DNA of 64,000 bases, taken from contig NW_003215631.1 of NCBI RefSeq assembly GCF_000006405.1, positions 69,999 through 133,998 on the forward strand. The letters are read 5' to 3'. This document shows positions 47,403 through 59,022 of the stretch, piece by piece. The DNA is from Perkinsus marinus ATCC 50983 (Eukaryota > Perkinsozoa > Perkinsida > Perkinsidae). The position numbers were made by a program, and so were the translations under genes. Position 1 is the stretch's first letter. Each line of letters opens with the position of its first letter. Below the pieces are notes generated by a model. It saw only the letters and a program-made list of their open reading frames with translations, had not been told where the DNA came from and searched no databases.

Positions 47403-47833
47403 GAGTTCAACCACTTCCTTATACTGTATAATCTGCAACAGCCGTAGAATTTCATAAACATCACTATCACGTATGTTGCTCATATTGTGTTAAGTCTGTG
47501 CCAACTGGTAGTGCTGACGGTGTCAGCGGTGATGCTCTGTTAATTGAAATTGTCAGGGTGTATACGCATGTGCCCATGGACATATTAGGGAGAATCGTAT
47601 TCTACCGGCATTTTGGTGACAGTGTGGATGCGAGGAGTGGAGACATACTTCTGATAACAGGAGAGCCGTGTTTCAACACGATGAGTTCCAAGCTGACACA
47701 CAATCTCTGAATGTATTACGCAATCAATAATGGTGGAGCCGAAACCCAGAATGTGGTTTATTACAACAGCGCTCATTGAGCCTTCGGGGAAAGAAGGTTG
47801 AAGTTCCCTCCTTGGAATGTAGTGCATTTAGAA
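47403..47833. other. Unassigned stretch with open frames on both strands
   Basis: A plus-strand frame at 47498-47710 (LLIEIVRVYTHVPMDILGRI type content) looks moderately protein-like, but I cannot join it to the gene that starts at 47834. A minus-strand frame of similar length overlaps it. Confidence 0.3.
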
Positions 47834-48723
47834 ATGCTTCTCCGAACGAAGCACTGGGGACAAGTACCGTCACGTAGCATCCTACCCACGTTCGGCGAGA
47901 TGAGAGGGTTCTCCAATCTCACTCGAAAGCAGCTGCGGAAACAGCAGAAGCTCGGACTAGATAAACCTATTGGGCGTAAGTGAGTGTGGGTGGCGTAAAA
48001 AAAGAAATTTGATCGCAGAGGAGACGAAATTGGTGGAGTCCGATTGGAAAGATGCATGGACTGAGAACTTGCCGAAGTGGGCACAGAAAAGGAAGGATTA
48101 TGTTGATAGGATCCGGGTAGGCTGTCTCTGCTGGTAGTCGCCTTATGCGACCCTGGAGTAGATACCGACGTCGTGGAAGTGGTGGGGCGTACTGAGTCTA
48201 ACTCCGTTACTTTGCGCGGTAAGTGTCGGAAAATGCATAGTTAAAAATGCCGTGGTTCGTTTGTTTCCGACGACGAGTCTACGACGTCTCAACTGTGGAG
48301 AGGGTAGAAGTTTCATCTCATCTTTTCAGGCCTTTGCGGTACACATGATACCTGTTTTGACAGAGGATTCGAGCAAGACTCGAACGAAGACTGGACGATA
48401 TTGGATGCAAGACAAAAGCGACGACGAAAGCAAGCGGGGTAGATTCCATTTGGTGGATTAATCGTTTCCTGGCAGTTGCTCGGCACGTCTTATCTTCCTG
48501 TGTTCACTACACCTCGTGTCTACTAGTTGCAGCTGGAGCTCCTCACTGGGGCCTCGAGGCGGCTCGATATGCGATTCCATTGCGGAATACAGAGTGGGGC
48601 CAGCATACGACTCCTGGCCAAGTATCCAATCAGATACAATATGCTTTACGGCGTGTTTCGCTTCGGGCTCCCCGCCGTCCCGATGGCTTTAGCGGTAGTG
48701 ACCAGCCGAATGGCCACTGGTAG
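47834..48723 (+). CDS. Hypothetical organellar single-pass membrane protein
   Basis: ATG at 47834 opens with MLLRTKHWGQVPSRSILPTF, basic and free of acidic residues, then RGFSNLTRKQLRKQQKLG, consistent with a mitochondrial presequence. Four introns join in phase: exons end at about 47975 and 48116, followed by one (SWKWWGVLSLTPLLCA) that meets AFAVHMIPVL to form a membrane-spanning stretch, then a polar region (SSKTRTKTGRYWMQ), and after an 88-nt intron a final exon (AAGAPHWGLEAARYAIPLRN) ending at 48721-48723. About 250 residues. I do not recognise the family. An inner-membrane or mitoribosome-linked role is a guess from topology. Confidence 0.5.
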
Positions 48724-48750
48724 GATTACCACGTGTTTCGTGGAGTAACT

Positions 48751-49453
48751 CTATATAGTTCGGCGTAGGAATGTCAGGGATGAGCTTGAATTGTATCTGC
48801 CCAACGTTTGGTCCCTAAACTCTTCAGCTCCAATACTAATTTCGTACTGATAATTTTTCACTCTTACGCAACTGTCCTGCCCTATGTCGTGTTCGAATCT
48901 GATGTGTGCAATGTTCAGATCTTCCTCGAGAGGCACTGACACATCTCATGCTTGGATTCCTCGGAGTGGGAATTTTCGACTGTTGCGCGCGAGTGTTCAG
49001 TATAGTTCCGCGGTGAGATTATTCTCTTCGTGAATGATGTCACTTGGCTCGTCTCAGGTGGTGGTTGTGGTTTCGGTTGCCTTACACAGCGGCAGTCATG
49101 TCTGGAATAGGGATCTTATTATTGTCGGAGCGTAACTTGCTCGTAGGCAAAGATTCCCAACTTGAGTTTTGAGCTGGATCGCATGTTTCTGTATAACGGG
49201 CGCTTTCGTTCCATCGAGTATAGACTGTATCGATACCAGACGGACAAATATTGAATCCCGGGTCTATGTGAAAAACCGTCGACATCAGCACCCGGGTTGA
49301 GCATCGAGTCATCAATGAGACAAGAACATCCGATGCTCTATCGATGTTTACGAAAATCAAAGCCACGACTGTGAAAAAATATTTTGTTATACTACAAGGT
49401 AGATGATTGAATGATTGAATTTTGGTTAACGGTTCCAAACCCGTATCTCGCAT
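48751..49453 (-). CDS. Hypothetical protein with N-terminal hydrophobic segment
   Basis: A minus-strand frame from 49453 contains a hydrophobic stretch (ITKYFFTVVALIFVNI) that could be a signal anchor, then HIDPGFNICPSGIDTVYTRW, TETCDPAQNSSWESL and IPIPDMTAA. A second frame at 48751-48942 (LEEDLNIAHIRFEHDIG, then YQYEISIGAEEF) is likely a downstream exon; an AG acceptor lies near 48945, but I did not confirm the phase. The paired cysteines and N-glycosylation-type site (NSS) would suit an extracellular domain. It is tail-to-tail with the preceding gene. No family recognised. Confidence 0.35.
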
Positions 49454-49634
49454 TGAGTTGTACGACGAGGCGACGGCTCGACCCGAGGCACTTCAGATAG
49501 TTCGTCTAAAGCAAAGACTCAACTTCAACGGACTTCATGCACTGCGACCGAAGAACATATTCTCCATGTCCATGAGAATTTCCAAACTTAGAACACAATC
49601 ATGTTTAAAGCAGAGAGAAACCCACACAACACCC

Positions 49635-52600
49635 CTAAAATAGACTCTGACAGAGCGGACAGGTCGTCTTCTGACTTGTTCTGAACCACCGGTAGATACA
49701 ATCACTATGGAACTTATTCTTGCATGTTCTGCACTGCTTGTTCGGTAGACTATTGCTGTCGATACTCACAATACTATAACAGATTACGCAGGGTTCAACA
49801 CCATCGAATATTCTCTCGACATTGGCCGACCAGATCCTCAAAGCCGGCGCCATGCCTGCTCTGGTCATCTCACGGAGCACTGCTAATGCTAGCTTTTGGT
49901 TGCGCGAGGATGGTACTCCTGGTATCGGGGATACCTAATCAAAACTGGATTTACAAACATCACCACTTTATTGGATTCCTCCCCCCCCCGCTTGATCAAA
50001 TACTCACACAGTATTCCATAAAATAGGGCAGAACAGTTCTAGAATTGGGGGAATACATTTAAGAGGCCGACATAAGATAGCCATCGCCCAACATAACAAT
50101 AGCACTCATGGCACAGTTACGAGAGGCCTCATTACCAACAAGTTAGTTCGAGAGCTCTCACCTGAACTTTTGCCTTAGCCATCGGCCAATCCGAAGGTAA
50201 GGTGATCCTCACTTCAGTCTTCAAACCATCAGCAGCTTCTCTCCGGGCCAGAAGCTCTCTTGTCGATGCCGTGTATTGCGCCATTACACCATCCACATTC
50301 CGACTCTCCTCGGTCTCAACCTCAATCAACACTGGTGAAATCACTCGTCCAACTTGCGGTAGCAACCATCTACCCGCCGCTTCATCCAGAGGCTCGAAAC
50401 CTCTCATGCAGAGCATCGTGAGCACTCGCCAACCCAGTAACTCGGAGTTTATCAAGTCCAGTTGAAGGAGCGCTCGCCCGACAATAGTAGAATCGTCAAT
50501 TGGATGCTCCCTAATCATCGAAATTACTTCAGCGTAGACACTCCTCGTGTCCACTTCCTCGAGGACTGCAGGATCGACATGCAGCGCCCATAGCCATAAC
50601 TCGAGGCTTCCGCGCTGCAAGAGCTCGCGAGTTTGACGATTCACATCTATCTCGCCTGACTTCATGCACATAAACGCGTACAGCCACAATCGACCAACGG
50701 TCTAGGGTGATCAATCGGTGAATCTAAAATCGTCAGGATCCACTCGGGTGTGGCTCTGGTCGCTAGTTGAGACAGTACGCGTTCTGGCACTCTAGAGACC
50801 GCTGATAGCCTGAGTGTCGCTTTCTCCAATAGATCCTCATAGCTGACGAACAAGTCTGCTGTATCATCATTCACCACTGTAATCTGTGCAACTTTTTCTC
50901 GGCCAATTGCTTCACCGTTTGCCTCTATTTTCCACAAGCACGCAACCCCTGCTTCATCATCGCCTTCTCGGATACTCGAAAACCTCTCAACAACACTGGG
51001 ATCAATCTTGCCTCCTCCCAACGCTTCAATGACCTTCGCCGCATTGGTCACCTCTTGACGAGAATCCGAAGACAATTTGGGTTGCCAGTATTTCCGTATC
51101 AACTCTTGAGTCTCGGAAGTCACTTCACCCTTTCTCATCCTCAAAACTAATCTCAACAAGCTAGCTTCACTGAGGAGGTCCTCTGCTAGGCGATCAACGC
51201 TAATATTTTTGAGTCGTGTCAACAACAGCGACACCAAAGTACTATAATCAGCAGAAGCATCTTCTCGCACCAAGTCGACCAGATCAGAGAATATCATATC
51301 TTGATCTTCATACGATACCGCACTGCTGATAAACTTCTCAACCTCGCCACTAAGTTTACCGCCCCGAGCTTGTGATAGCTCCAGTGCCACTCGTGTAATT
51401 TCTGGGCGCGCGACACCGTCTAGCGGACCCAACTGTTCGAGCACTAGGGATGCTCTAACATCGGATATAGTATGCAGTTTCGGCAGCTCCGGCGATTCTG
51501 CAAGGTCTTGCCATCCCAAAGCGAAAAGAACTGCTAAAGGAGGCCAGCAGTCTGAGACCTTTTCTCGCGTGAACAATCCTTCCACCAGAATTTTGACGCA
51601 ATCTGGCCGAGCCAGGCGACAAGCCTCTGCGTCACAAGTAGCGATTCGATCAATAACATCTAGCCAGAAGGAATGTTCGTCATCTTTGTGAGAGAGACAG
51701 ATCGACACCGCCCGATGTACGACTTGCACCCGGACACTCCGAGCTACCGCGACATCTCCACCACCCCAGTTCGCGCAAAACTCCTCCGTTGTGAATAGGT
51801 CCTCGGCATACCCTGCAGGAGCAATCTTCTCGCACCATAGATCAAACGAAACCAAGCCATTGCTATTCGCGGTTCTACACGGAGCTTCTACCTCAACAGC
51901 GTCGACTAGTACGTCTATTGGTGCGTCTCTGATACAAGCCGATTGAACTTCAGGCCACTTCGTTTTCTCGCGTACATCGATTAATCGATCGATTTCGTTT
52001 CTTCCAAGCAACTTATCCGAAATGCATTCATAAATCGCCGCGCGATCTTCAACAGCAATTTCGATCAACTTTTCGTAAACTATTTCCCATACACTGTCAG
52101 GCAATTCCGCAATTGCCACCAAATCCTCCACCAGTCTTCTCGAATCGATCATCTGGGCGAGCGCTTTCAGCTGTTCCCAATTCCGAATCTTCAAGTTCTC
52201 TCTATAGAGAGTGTCGACAACGACATCAGAGCGAGGCCAGTATGCGAGCAAAGAAGCGAATTTCGGGGAGTTGTGAAACTCTTCATCCGCAACCAACAAG
52301 GTTCCATCCGCGATCTCTTCAGTAGCTGTGGAGACCGCCAAGCCGAATCCCTCGGGAATCTTAGCAGTAGCACTTGGTGGTGGGACAGAGTCGTCAATAC
52401 CTGAAAATGAGAGGGCATGTCCCGAGTGGAACAATACTCTTCAAGTGATACTATCTTTATCGATTTACAACCACTGATGCACAGTCTATCACGAGGCGAA
52501 AGCAACGCATCATCACTAGAGAGTCAAGTCAAACGAAAGTACCATATTCGGGTACCACCCAATCCTCCGGGTTCAGATTACCATCAGCACTGTGAGAAAA

Positions 52601-55600
52601 TATGCACTGTGAGAGAATGCGTCGGTGACAATATGAGAATTCTGAGGAAAACTTGATATTTTTCTTGGCTTCTGTACACTTATGCTCTAATTCGTATATG
52701 ATCTTCTATAATCAGTGAGAAATCCATTGAGGTCAGCTGAGGAAAGTGAACATAGATTCCAACACTGACTAAGAGACTAACACCCGCTACGGTTCGCCAT
52801 AAGCGTATATTGTATCAGCGAACGCTACCATTCTTGCTGATCGTCAATATAAGCAAGATCCTGGTTGGCACCAACCGGAAGTCGATTCTCACCCGAATTG
52901 ATGAAGTGCCGAGCAAGCTCTATAAATAAGTCGGTGATCTCGTCCTTGTATTCCAAGAACTTGCTATTCGCAGCGGCAATTCCGAGACATTCGGAAAAAA
53001 CCTGGCAAGAAGTGGGCTACCTCGTCAATCGCGCAGGCCCTTCCATTATTACCTGATACACGACCCTCGGCGGAGGGGCAGGTTGCGGTGCGCCCAGAGC
53101 TCGCAGAATACTCGGCGTCAGCTCCTCAATGGACCACTTCAGTGCAACCTGTCACAATAGGAGGATATATGACGGCAACGCACGGCAAACATAATTCATC
53201 CACAAGTACACTACGATGAAACTTACGTCATGAACCTCTTCGTGACTGGAAAAGTCAACGGAACCAATCATAATCAAGTTGGCACGATTCATGTATAGGT
53301 CACAACGTTTATCTCAGTGAATTTTTATCATGAGGTTTTATTGTAAATTCAAAGGAAACAACAGTGTTTTCTCACCTTGTCATCGCTGCTAGCTATTCCT
53401 CGCATAATCGCTGGTATCGACTTGATGATCTTGCTACCACTCGCGACTGTCGTACATATCCTTTGTCGGAGCTTGCGACTCGATTCTAGTTTTCCGCATA
53501 AATCACTGAAATTCAAAACTGTCCTCGAAATGACGTCCTATATCTATTACCTCTCCTCAGCCAACACCTGTACGAACTGTGCTGTCGCAGCGCCAACTGT
53601 GAGGTCACCTTGAGTGGCCGACAGCAACAGGAGTATCTTCTCAACATCCACCTCTTGCTCAATCTTTGACCTCAAAATATCCTCCGAAAACAACGGCAAG
53701 AGGCAGCGTGACAAAGCAGCAGTACGTACCTAGCAGAACCATGCATTAGATTTCCGTCGAGTATCTCTCAGTGAGGGAGAATATGCACATTGCACACGGT
53801 TGGCGACAATATGGAAATTCTAAAGAAATTAAGGGAAATTCTTGTTGGTTTCTGTATACTCTAACCCGAATTCGTAGGTAAACACCTATGATTAGTGAGG
53901 AAACTCCTAACCTCAGCTGAGGGAAGCGAATATATTTTCCAACAGTGATATTACAGATGATCGGTATGGAGGTAGTGCGAACTTCATGAAATCCATAGTA
54001 GCAATAGCGGGATCAACAGAACTGCCGTCCGAATTCCACACCTTGGCGAATCTGAACGCAAGAAACTAAACATCCGGCGCAGTTAGTCTATTCTTGAGAA
54101 AACACAAATCTTCGCCGAGATGGAATCAGTCTGTGAGTTGATCCGCTAATGTGGAATTCGGAGAGTATATGTGCATCCATGAAGAATTTAAGAATTCCGA
54201 AAAACGAGCGGTGCGGAAATATTCAATTTATCGGCAGAGACACTCAACACCGTATTACTTTGGCACTGCAGCAAGAGCAGCACAGACGGCTCGATCGTAT
54301 CTTTCCTCACTTTCGTCACTAGCATCAACCTTAGAGCCGCCACCACTGCAACCGAATCTCTCGTCTAACTCCTGCATCGTACACTCGGATGATAGCAACC
54401 ACCAAATCTGAGGATGATGAACGTCACTCGCCACGAAATTCATCCACTATTAAGTACCTCCTCCCGAACAGAATCTCTGAATTTATCGTAAATTGCCATT
54501 TCCCGTTTATTCTGATGTGGGAAAATCACAGCCAATGCTGCAGATGCTGAGCGACAAACTTCAATGTGCGTATCGTATCTGCAAGATGACAATAAATCGC
54601 AAACCTGCATGCCAACGAAATTCTCTATAGAGTTCTAGTTCGTAACCACGACGATCAACCGGGTGGAAATCAAACCGGGAGATCAACGCCAAGAAAGAAC
54701 TTCGTCTCTTGACCGGTGATATTACAGTCCGGCTAGATACAGTGAAGGCAGAATGTCCGGTAGATATCGCACAGCATGTCGCTTCAACTTGGATACCAAC
54801 AGACCGACTATGTTGTGCAAAGCGGCTCGACAACGCCAGTCTGAGAATAAGCATATGTTGGCAAACCTGCAGACTCCAGATGGAACTTGCGCCTATGCAT
54901 ATAGATTATTCTCAAAATGTATGACTGGAAAATTTCCTCATTTCTAGTCAAACTTATACGGGAAACTCTCGATTAATTCCTATCGGAAATTAAATGCCGT
55001 CGCTACGCTTGCTACTCTCTACGGGAGCTCCCTATATACTAAATAATATGTAGTCGTCCTCGATTCCTCATTTCGGGCGAAGATAAAACGATATATTTGA
55101 ATCATACGCTGCTCATATGGCGAAGAACTTCTACGCATGTATCATATCAGATCCATTACTTATAAATCTGTTAGATTGACGAGCTTCTCATTAAACTATC
55201 AAACGGCTCATCGGCTACGACTGTCACGAAATGAACGCGAAATGACATGACGAAGTATCACGACCACCATAGGTACTACCTGGATCCAGCAAAGCCGATC
55301 GCATATAATGCGCTGCAAATGGCTCCAAGATACTCACCAGTGCGCTGGAGTTGGCATCTGATGACTCAATGAGCAATACTTCAATCGTGGAAGTCTACCA
55401 TCGCTATCTTCAACTCTGCCTCGCAACTCCTCATATGCCTTCATTCTCGTCAACGAATCTTTCTTTCCAAATTTCCGAAACAACAGCCCTATGCTAGGAT
55501 CTGGTCCACAGTAGACAACGGCCACTGTTGCTGCAGCGTTTCGACCAGAAGGCTGGGCATATCTGATTCGATAACGCATAACAAACATTTCTTCGTTCCA

Positions 55601-56156
55601 TGTGAAAGGGTTTTCACATGAACTGCGCTTCAAAAAAGTTCAAATAAATAGAAGTTTGCTCGTAGAAAGCATCGTGAATACTCATCCAATTCGTTGAGAA
55701 CTATTACTAACCTAATTTCTCATCGCTACCACCGAAAACCATATCAACGAGTCTTCTAAGAAAGTAAATCCCGACCAATTTGCAAATTTTCCATTACCAA
55801 AATACAGCATTAAATCCTTTCTGAGTTCGGATGGCAAAGCCTCTCATGATGAAAGTTTCATTCGGGGAAGTATACTAGTTTGATTCATATGCTGACTGAA
55901 TTAGAACACGAGTGTGTAGTGAAAGTCGACACTTTCCTTCCGATTCGCGTAACATATCTATCCACAAGAACTTTAACATCGTCATACTCCAAACACAGAA
56001 TATACTCCACGTTTCAGCGTCACAATAGTACCCATCAGATCCTCCAGCGAACTGTGAAAAGATATCTCCAATGTCAACACCCGAAGATACTCCTAACTGA
56101 GTTACAGCTGTTGTGGCATTCGCTACTGAGCGCTTCAGTGATCGGCGAGACGGCAT
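49635..56156 (-). CDS. LTN1: E3 ubiquitin-protein ligase Listerin
   Basis: Listerin ubiquitinates nascent chains stuck on 60S subunits in ribosome-associated quality control. ATG at 56156 starts MPSRRSLKRSVANATTAV. The N-terminal HEAT repeats are recognisable (SIGLLFRKFGKKDSLTRMKAYEEL, HNIVGLLVSKLKRHAVRYLP, SASAALAVIFPHQNKREMAI). Two large middle exons, 52400-50707 and 50689-50132, encode the superhelix. The C terminus carries an RWD-like part (KTEVRITLPSDWPMAKAKV) and MAPALRIWSANVERIF. The final RING is CVICYSIV ... CRTCKNKFHSDCIYRWF ... CPLC, the listerin signature, with all eight ligands visible. N-terminal introns are unusually long; two contain copies of an interspersed repeat. Several N-terminal joins remain unresolved. 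The protein should approach the family's typical 1,500 or more residues. Confidence 0.88.
52591..52765 (+). repeat. Interspersed repeat, copy A (in LTN1 intron)
   Basis: About 175 bases that align along their length with copies at 53771 and 60165. Shared landmarks in order: GAAAATATGCAC near the left end, GGTGACAATATG, a TT-rich middle with TTCTGTA, CTAATTCGTA, CAGTGAG, GTCAGCTGAGG and a right end GATTCCAAC. It sits in a 429-nt intron (about 52401-52829) of Listerin, antisense to the gene. Confidence 0.75.
53771..53947 (+). repeat. Interspersed repeat, copy B (in LTN1 intron)
   Basis: Same family as copy A: GAGAATATGCACAT, GGCGACAATATG, GTTTCTGTATACTCTAA, CGAATTCGTA, TTAGTGAGG, CTCAGCTGAGG, then GAATATATTTTCC. 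Left and right ends form an imperfect inverted repeat (GGAGAATAT against ATATTTTCC). It lies in a Listerin intron between exons near 53730 and 53975. Confidence 0.75.
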
Positions 56157-57004
56157 GAATTGGTGAAGAACTCCTAAACTGGGAACAGCGGTATTGTCTT
56201 TTCCATGGTACTACGCTCGCTCGTTGTTTAGCTACACTGCAGTCAATATTGCAGAAAGAGCGTTTGCCTTACCTTCCCAGGCGACTAGTGACTAGCAGGA
56301 AGTCATCGTTTCAGCCGACCAACAGCAATTAATGTAGTTGTCAAAGACAGTGCTTTTCCGAGGTTGATCGATGTACACTATTAATGAGGACTGAATTCCC
56401 TGCGTTTTCTGTTGGATAACTGTACAGTACATCAGATGAGGTCGTGATTAGTGATCATTCTGTCGACCCGAGTATGTCGTCTGTATGATAGTGGTGAACG
56501 GTTCGACGGAGAATATAATCGTCTTTTTCTCCGACTATTCTTAAACAGAATTATTGATCATGCTTCTTAGCTCACTACCGTGAGCAATTGTCAGACGACC
56601 ACTGTCTTATCAACCTAAGATCAGCCAGGTCGAAGCCCTGGCGAAGTTGGGTAAATTACACTGATGTTTTGTATTGATGTTGCGCAGGTGGTAAGCCGTT
56701 CTTGACATGTTATTGATTCGCTGTCGTAACCCGCGAATTTACATATACGCCATGAAAATAAGCGCGTGCCATTCCAATCGATATAGGGATTTATAGTCAA
56801 AATACGCGTCCCCGAGGGTATTGTGTGATCGCTACCTTGGCTAGTATAACGCTGACAAGCATTGTTGCGCACTCTGTTCGAGCTGAGCTAGAGCTATCGA
56901 ACTGTTCGTCTCGACCAGTCACCGGTGGTGATCAACAACGCAAGATTTGGACTGGTGGCTTTACGTAACGACAGTGCGGTTGTCTAAGTTTGTCATTCTG
57001 TTTC
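56157..57004. other. Divergent intergenic region between LTN1 and SKP1
   Basis: About 850 bases. A minus-strand frame at 56621-56872 is not convincing. No repeats or RNA genes seen. A TAAG acceptor-like site near 56988 precedes the SKP1 ATG by under 20 bases and may accept a spliced leader. Confidence 0.4.
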
Positions 57005-57788
57005 ATGGCTGCTCGTGTTCTCTCTCTTCGATCTAAGGACGATGAAGTCGTTCAGATCTCAGCTCAGGCTGCGAAGCAGTGTGACATGCTCTCTAACTAC
57101 TTGGATGGTTCTAGTGGGGAGAGCAACGAGGTGGATCCGGTTAGTTCTAATTACTCGCCAGTTTCGTCTTAGGAATTCCCGGTCCCTGGTGTCAACGGCC
57201 GGGAGCTCAAGCGTATTGTTGAATATCTTGAATACCACAACACTAACGGCATCGCTGGTGAGCCGTTCCATCTTAGTAGTGACACGAGACTGCTTTTAAT
57301 AGGTCAAATTACTAAGCCTCTTCGTCGAGGGGCGGTCCTAACTGATAATGGTGTCAGCAAATGGGATGCAGAGTTCGTGAACAAAGACGTTGAAGTAGAA
57401 TTTGCCGTTCCCAGGGTTCTTTCTTGAGCGTATGTTGTCAGACGGAAGTGTTCGATTTGATGCTGGCCGCTAACTACATGTTGGTCCGTCCACTGGTGTT
57501 GCTTTGCTGTGCTAAAGTAGGTGTATGCAGCGTCTCTTTGTTGTTATCACGCTCGTGGTAGATTGCTTCCTGGGTGAGCAAGAAGACTCCGGACGACATT
57601 ATTAAGTATTTGGGCTTACCCGAGGGAGGCCTGACGACTGAGCAGCAGATAGAACAACTACAGAAGGCTAGTTCGTGGTAATTCGATTGGTCGATCGGCG
57701 ATATTCATCACAGTGAAGTGATAGGTGTTCCGACGCGAAGCAGCTTCTGGAAGAGCTCCAGAACGGAGAGGATAAGGAGGATTCGTAG
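57005..57788 (+). CDS. SKP1: SKP1-like SCF ubiquitin-ligase adaptor
   Basis: SKP1 links cullin-1 to F-box proteins. ATG at 57005 gives MAARVLSLRSKDDEVVQISA, the BTB/POZ-like N terminus, then AKQCDMLSNYL. After the first intron comes PVPGVNGRELKRIVEYLEYH, and after the second, WDAEFVNKD joined in phase to TEVFDLMLAANYMLVRPLVLLCC, the strongest SKP1 signature. Next is IASWVSKKTPDDIIKYLGLP, and a short tail (QQIEQLQKAS, then LLEELQNGEDKEDS) ending at 57786-57788. The C-terminal WCEEK/N motif of canonical SKP1 is replaced by a diverged tail, so this may be a specialised paralogue or the F-box groove may differ. Confidence 0.85.
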
Positions 57789-59022
57789 TTAATTAGTATC
57801 ATAGACGTATCAGCCCAGTGAGGGGCGTTTTTATTCATAGTCATACTTTCTGGTATTTGCGCATCTCCAGAGTAAGTCGCCTGCCAGAAGTCGATTTTTA
57901 AGGGAGTCCTGTTGTGTTAAACCATACATCCATGGAGAAAAGTGATGGATGTCGGCACCGTTCCACTGTGAAATTTCCACAGCAGTACGCTGATCGTATC
58001 GTTTTTGTGTGGAAATAAGAATTCTAGGTGTTTGCTCAGTACTAGAGGATTTCTATAGGCGGATCGAGTTTTTTGATATTTTGAAGATAGAATGACAGAG
58101 CTTCACCGATATCAGTGGTTCTTCAGCGCCTTACAACAGAGGTCGATTCGACCACGAACAAGCCGTTCCATGTTCTGGAGTTGCATGATATAAGCTCTGA
58201 TAAAGGTCGATTGATCTTTCGCATCTCCGTGAAGAACGCTCGGTTCATCTCGGATGATATGGGAGTTTCCCCACCGAGTATGGCCACCCCGGCAGAGGGG
58301 TGGCAAGCTGGCGTATGTAACAAGGAGATGAGTGACAAGGTTCTCCTTCTGCCCTTTATATATTATTCGTGCATGAGTCACCTCTGATGGAATATTATTG
58401 AGGTTATTGGTATCAGGTAGTAAGCAGATCGAGGGTTGATCTCTCCCGGACAAGGTTTGCCTGATGTGCAAATGATGACGAGCAAGAAGATGAAAATTAA
58501 ATTCATAAACTCCTGCAACTCGAGAGTGTTAGGTTGAAGAACGACAGACGGGATTTCGTGCCCTGCGCGGTGAGTTCCCGACTCGCCCACTTCCGTTACA
58601 GAGGTGATCTCTCTCGCGCAACGCTCCGCTAATATCCCAAGAGATAACCCATTTTCTACATTCCGTCAAATTTTCTCGGTGTGTACCACAATTACGTGAA
58701 CATTTTGCTTTTCGCAGAAAGGGGATTGTTATTCTGGTGACACATTGAGGGAGCTTCTTTGGCTCAGGCAGCCACGTACGTTGCGCACTTAGTAGTAAGA
58801 CACGCGCTTCTGCAGAATTTGCGTACTGGTGTGTAAGTTTGGCCTTGGCCCTTGAACCAATGGGTAGACCTCGAGCAGTCGTTGTGGATCTAGTCGTGGA
58901 GTTAAAGAGCTTATCAGAATATCATTGATTTATTGAGTTGAAAATTAGCTTCTGTGTTGCCAGCCAGAGAAAATTCCCCCCGACTTGAGATGTGGCAGGG
59001 TTTTTAATATTTGTCACCATCG
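57789..59022. other. Intergenic, unresolved frames
   Basis: About 1.2 kb. A 90-codon plus-strand frame at 58115-58387 and a 119-codon minus-strand frame at 58112-58471 overlap. The plus one has a moderately protein-like segment (FHVLELHDISSDKGRLIF). Neither has splice support or a known domain, so I call no gene. Confidence 0.35.
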
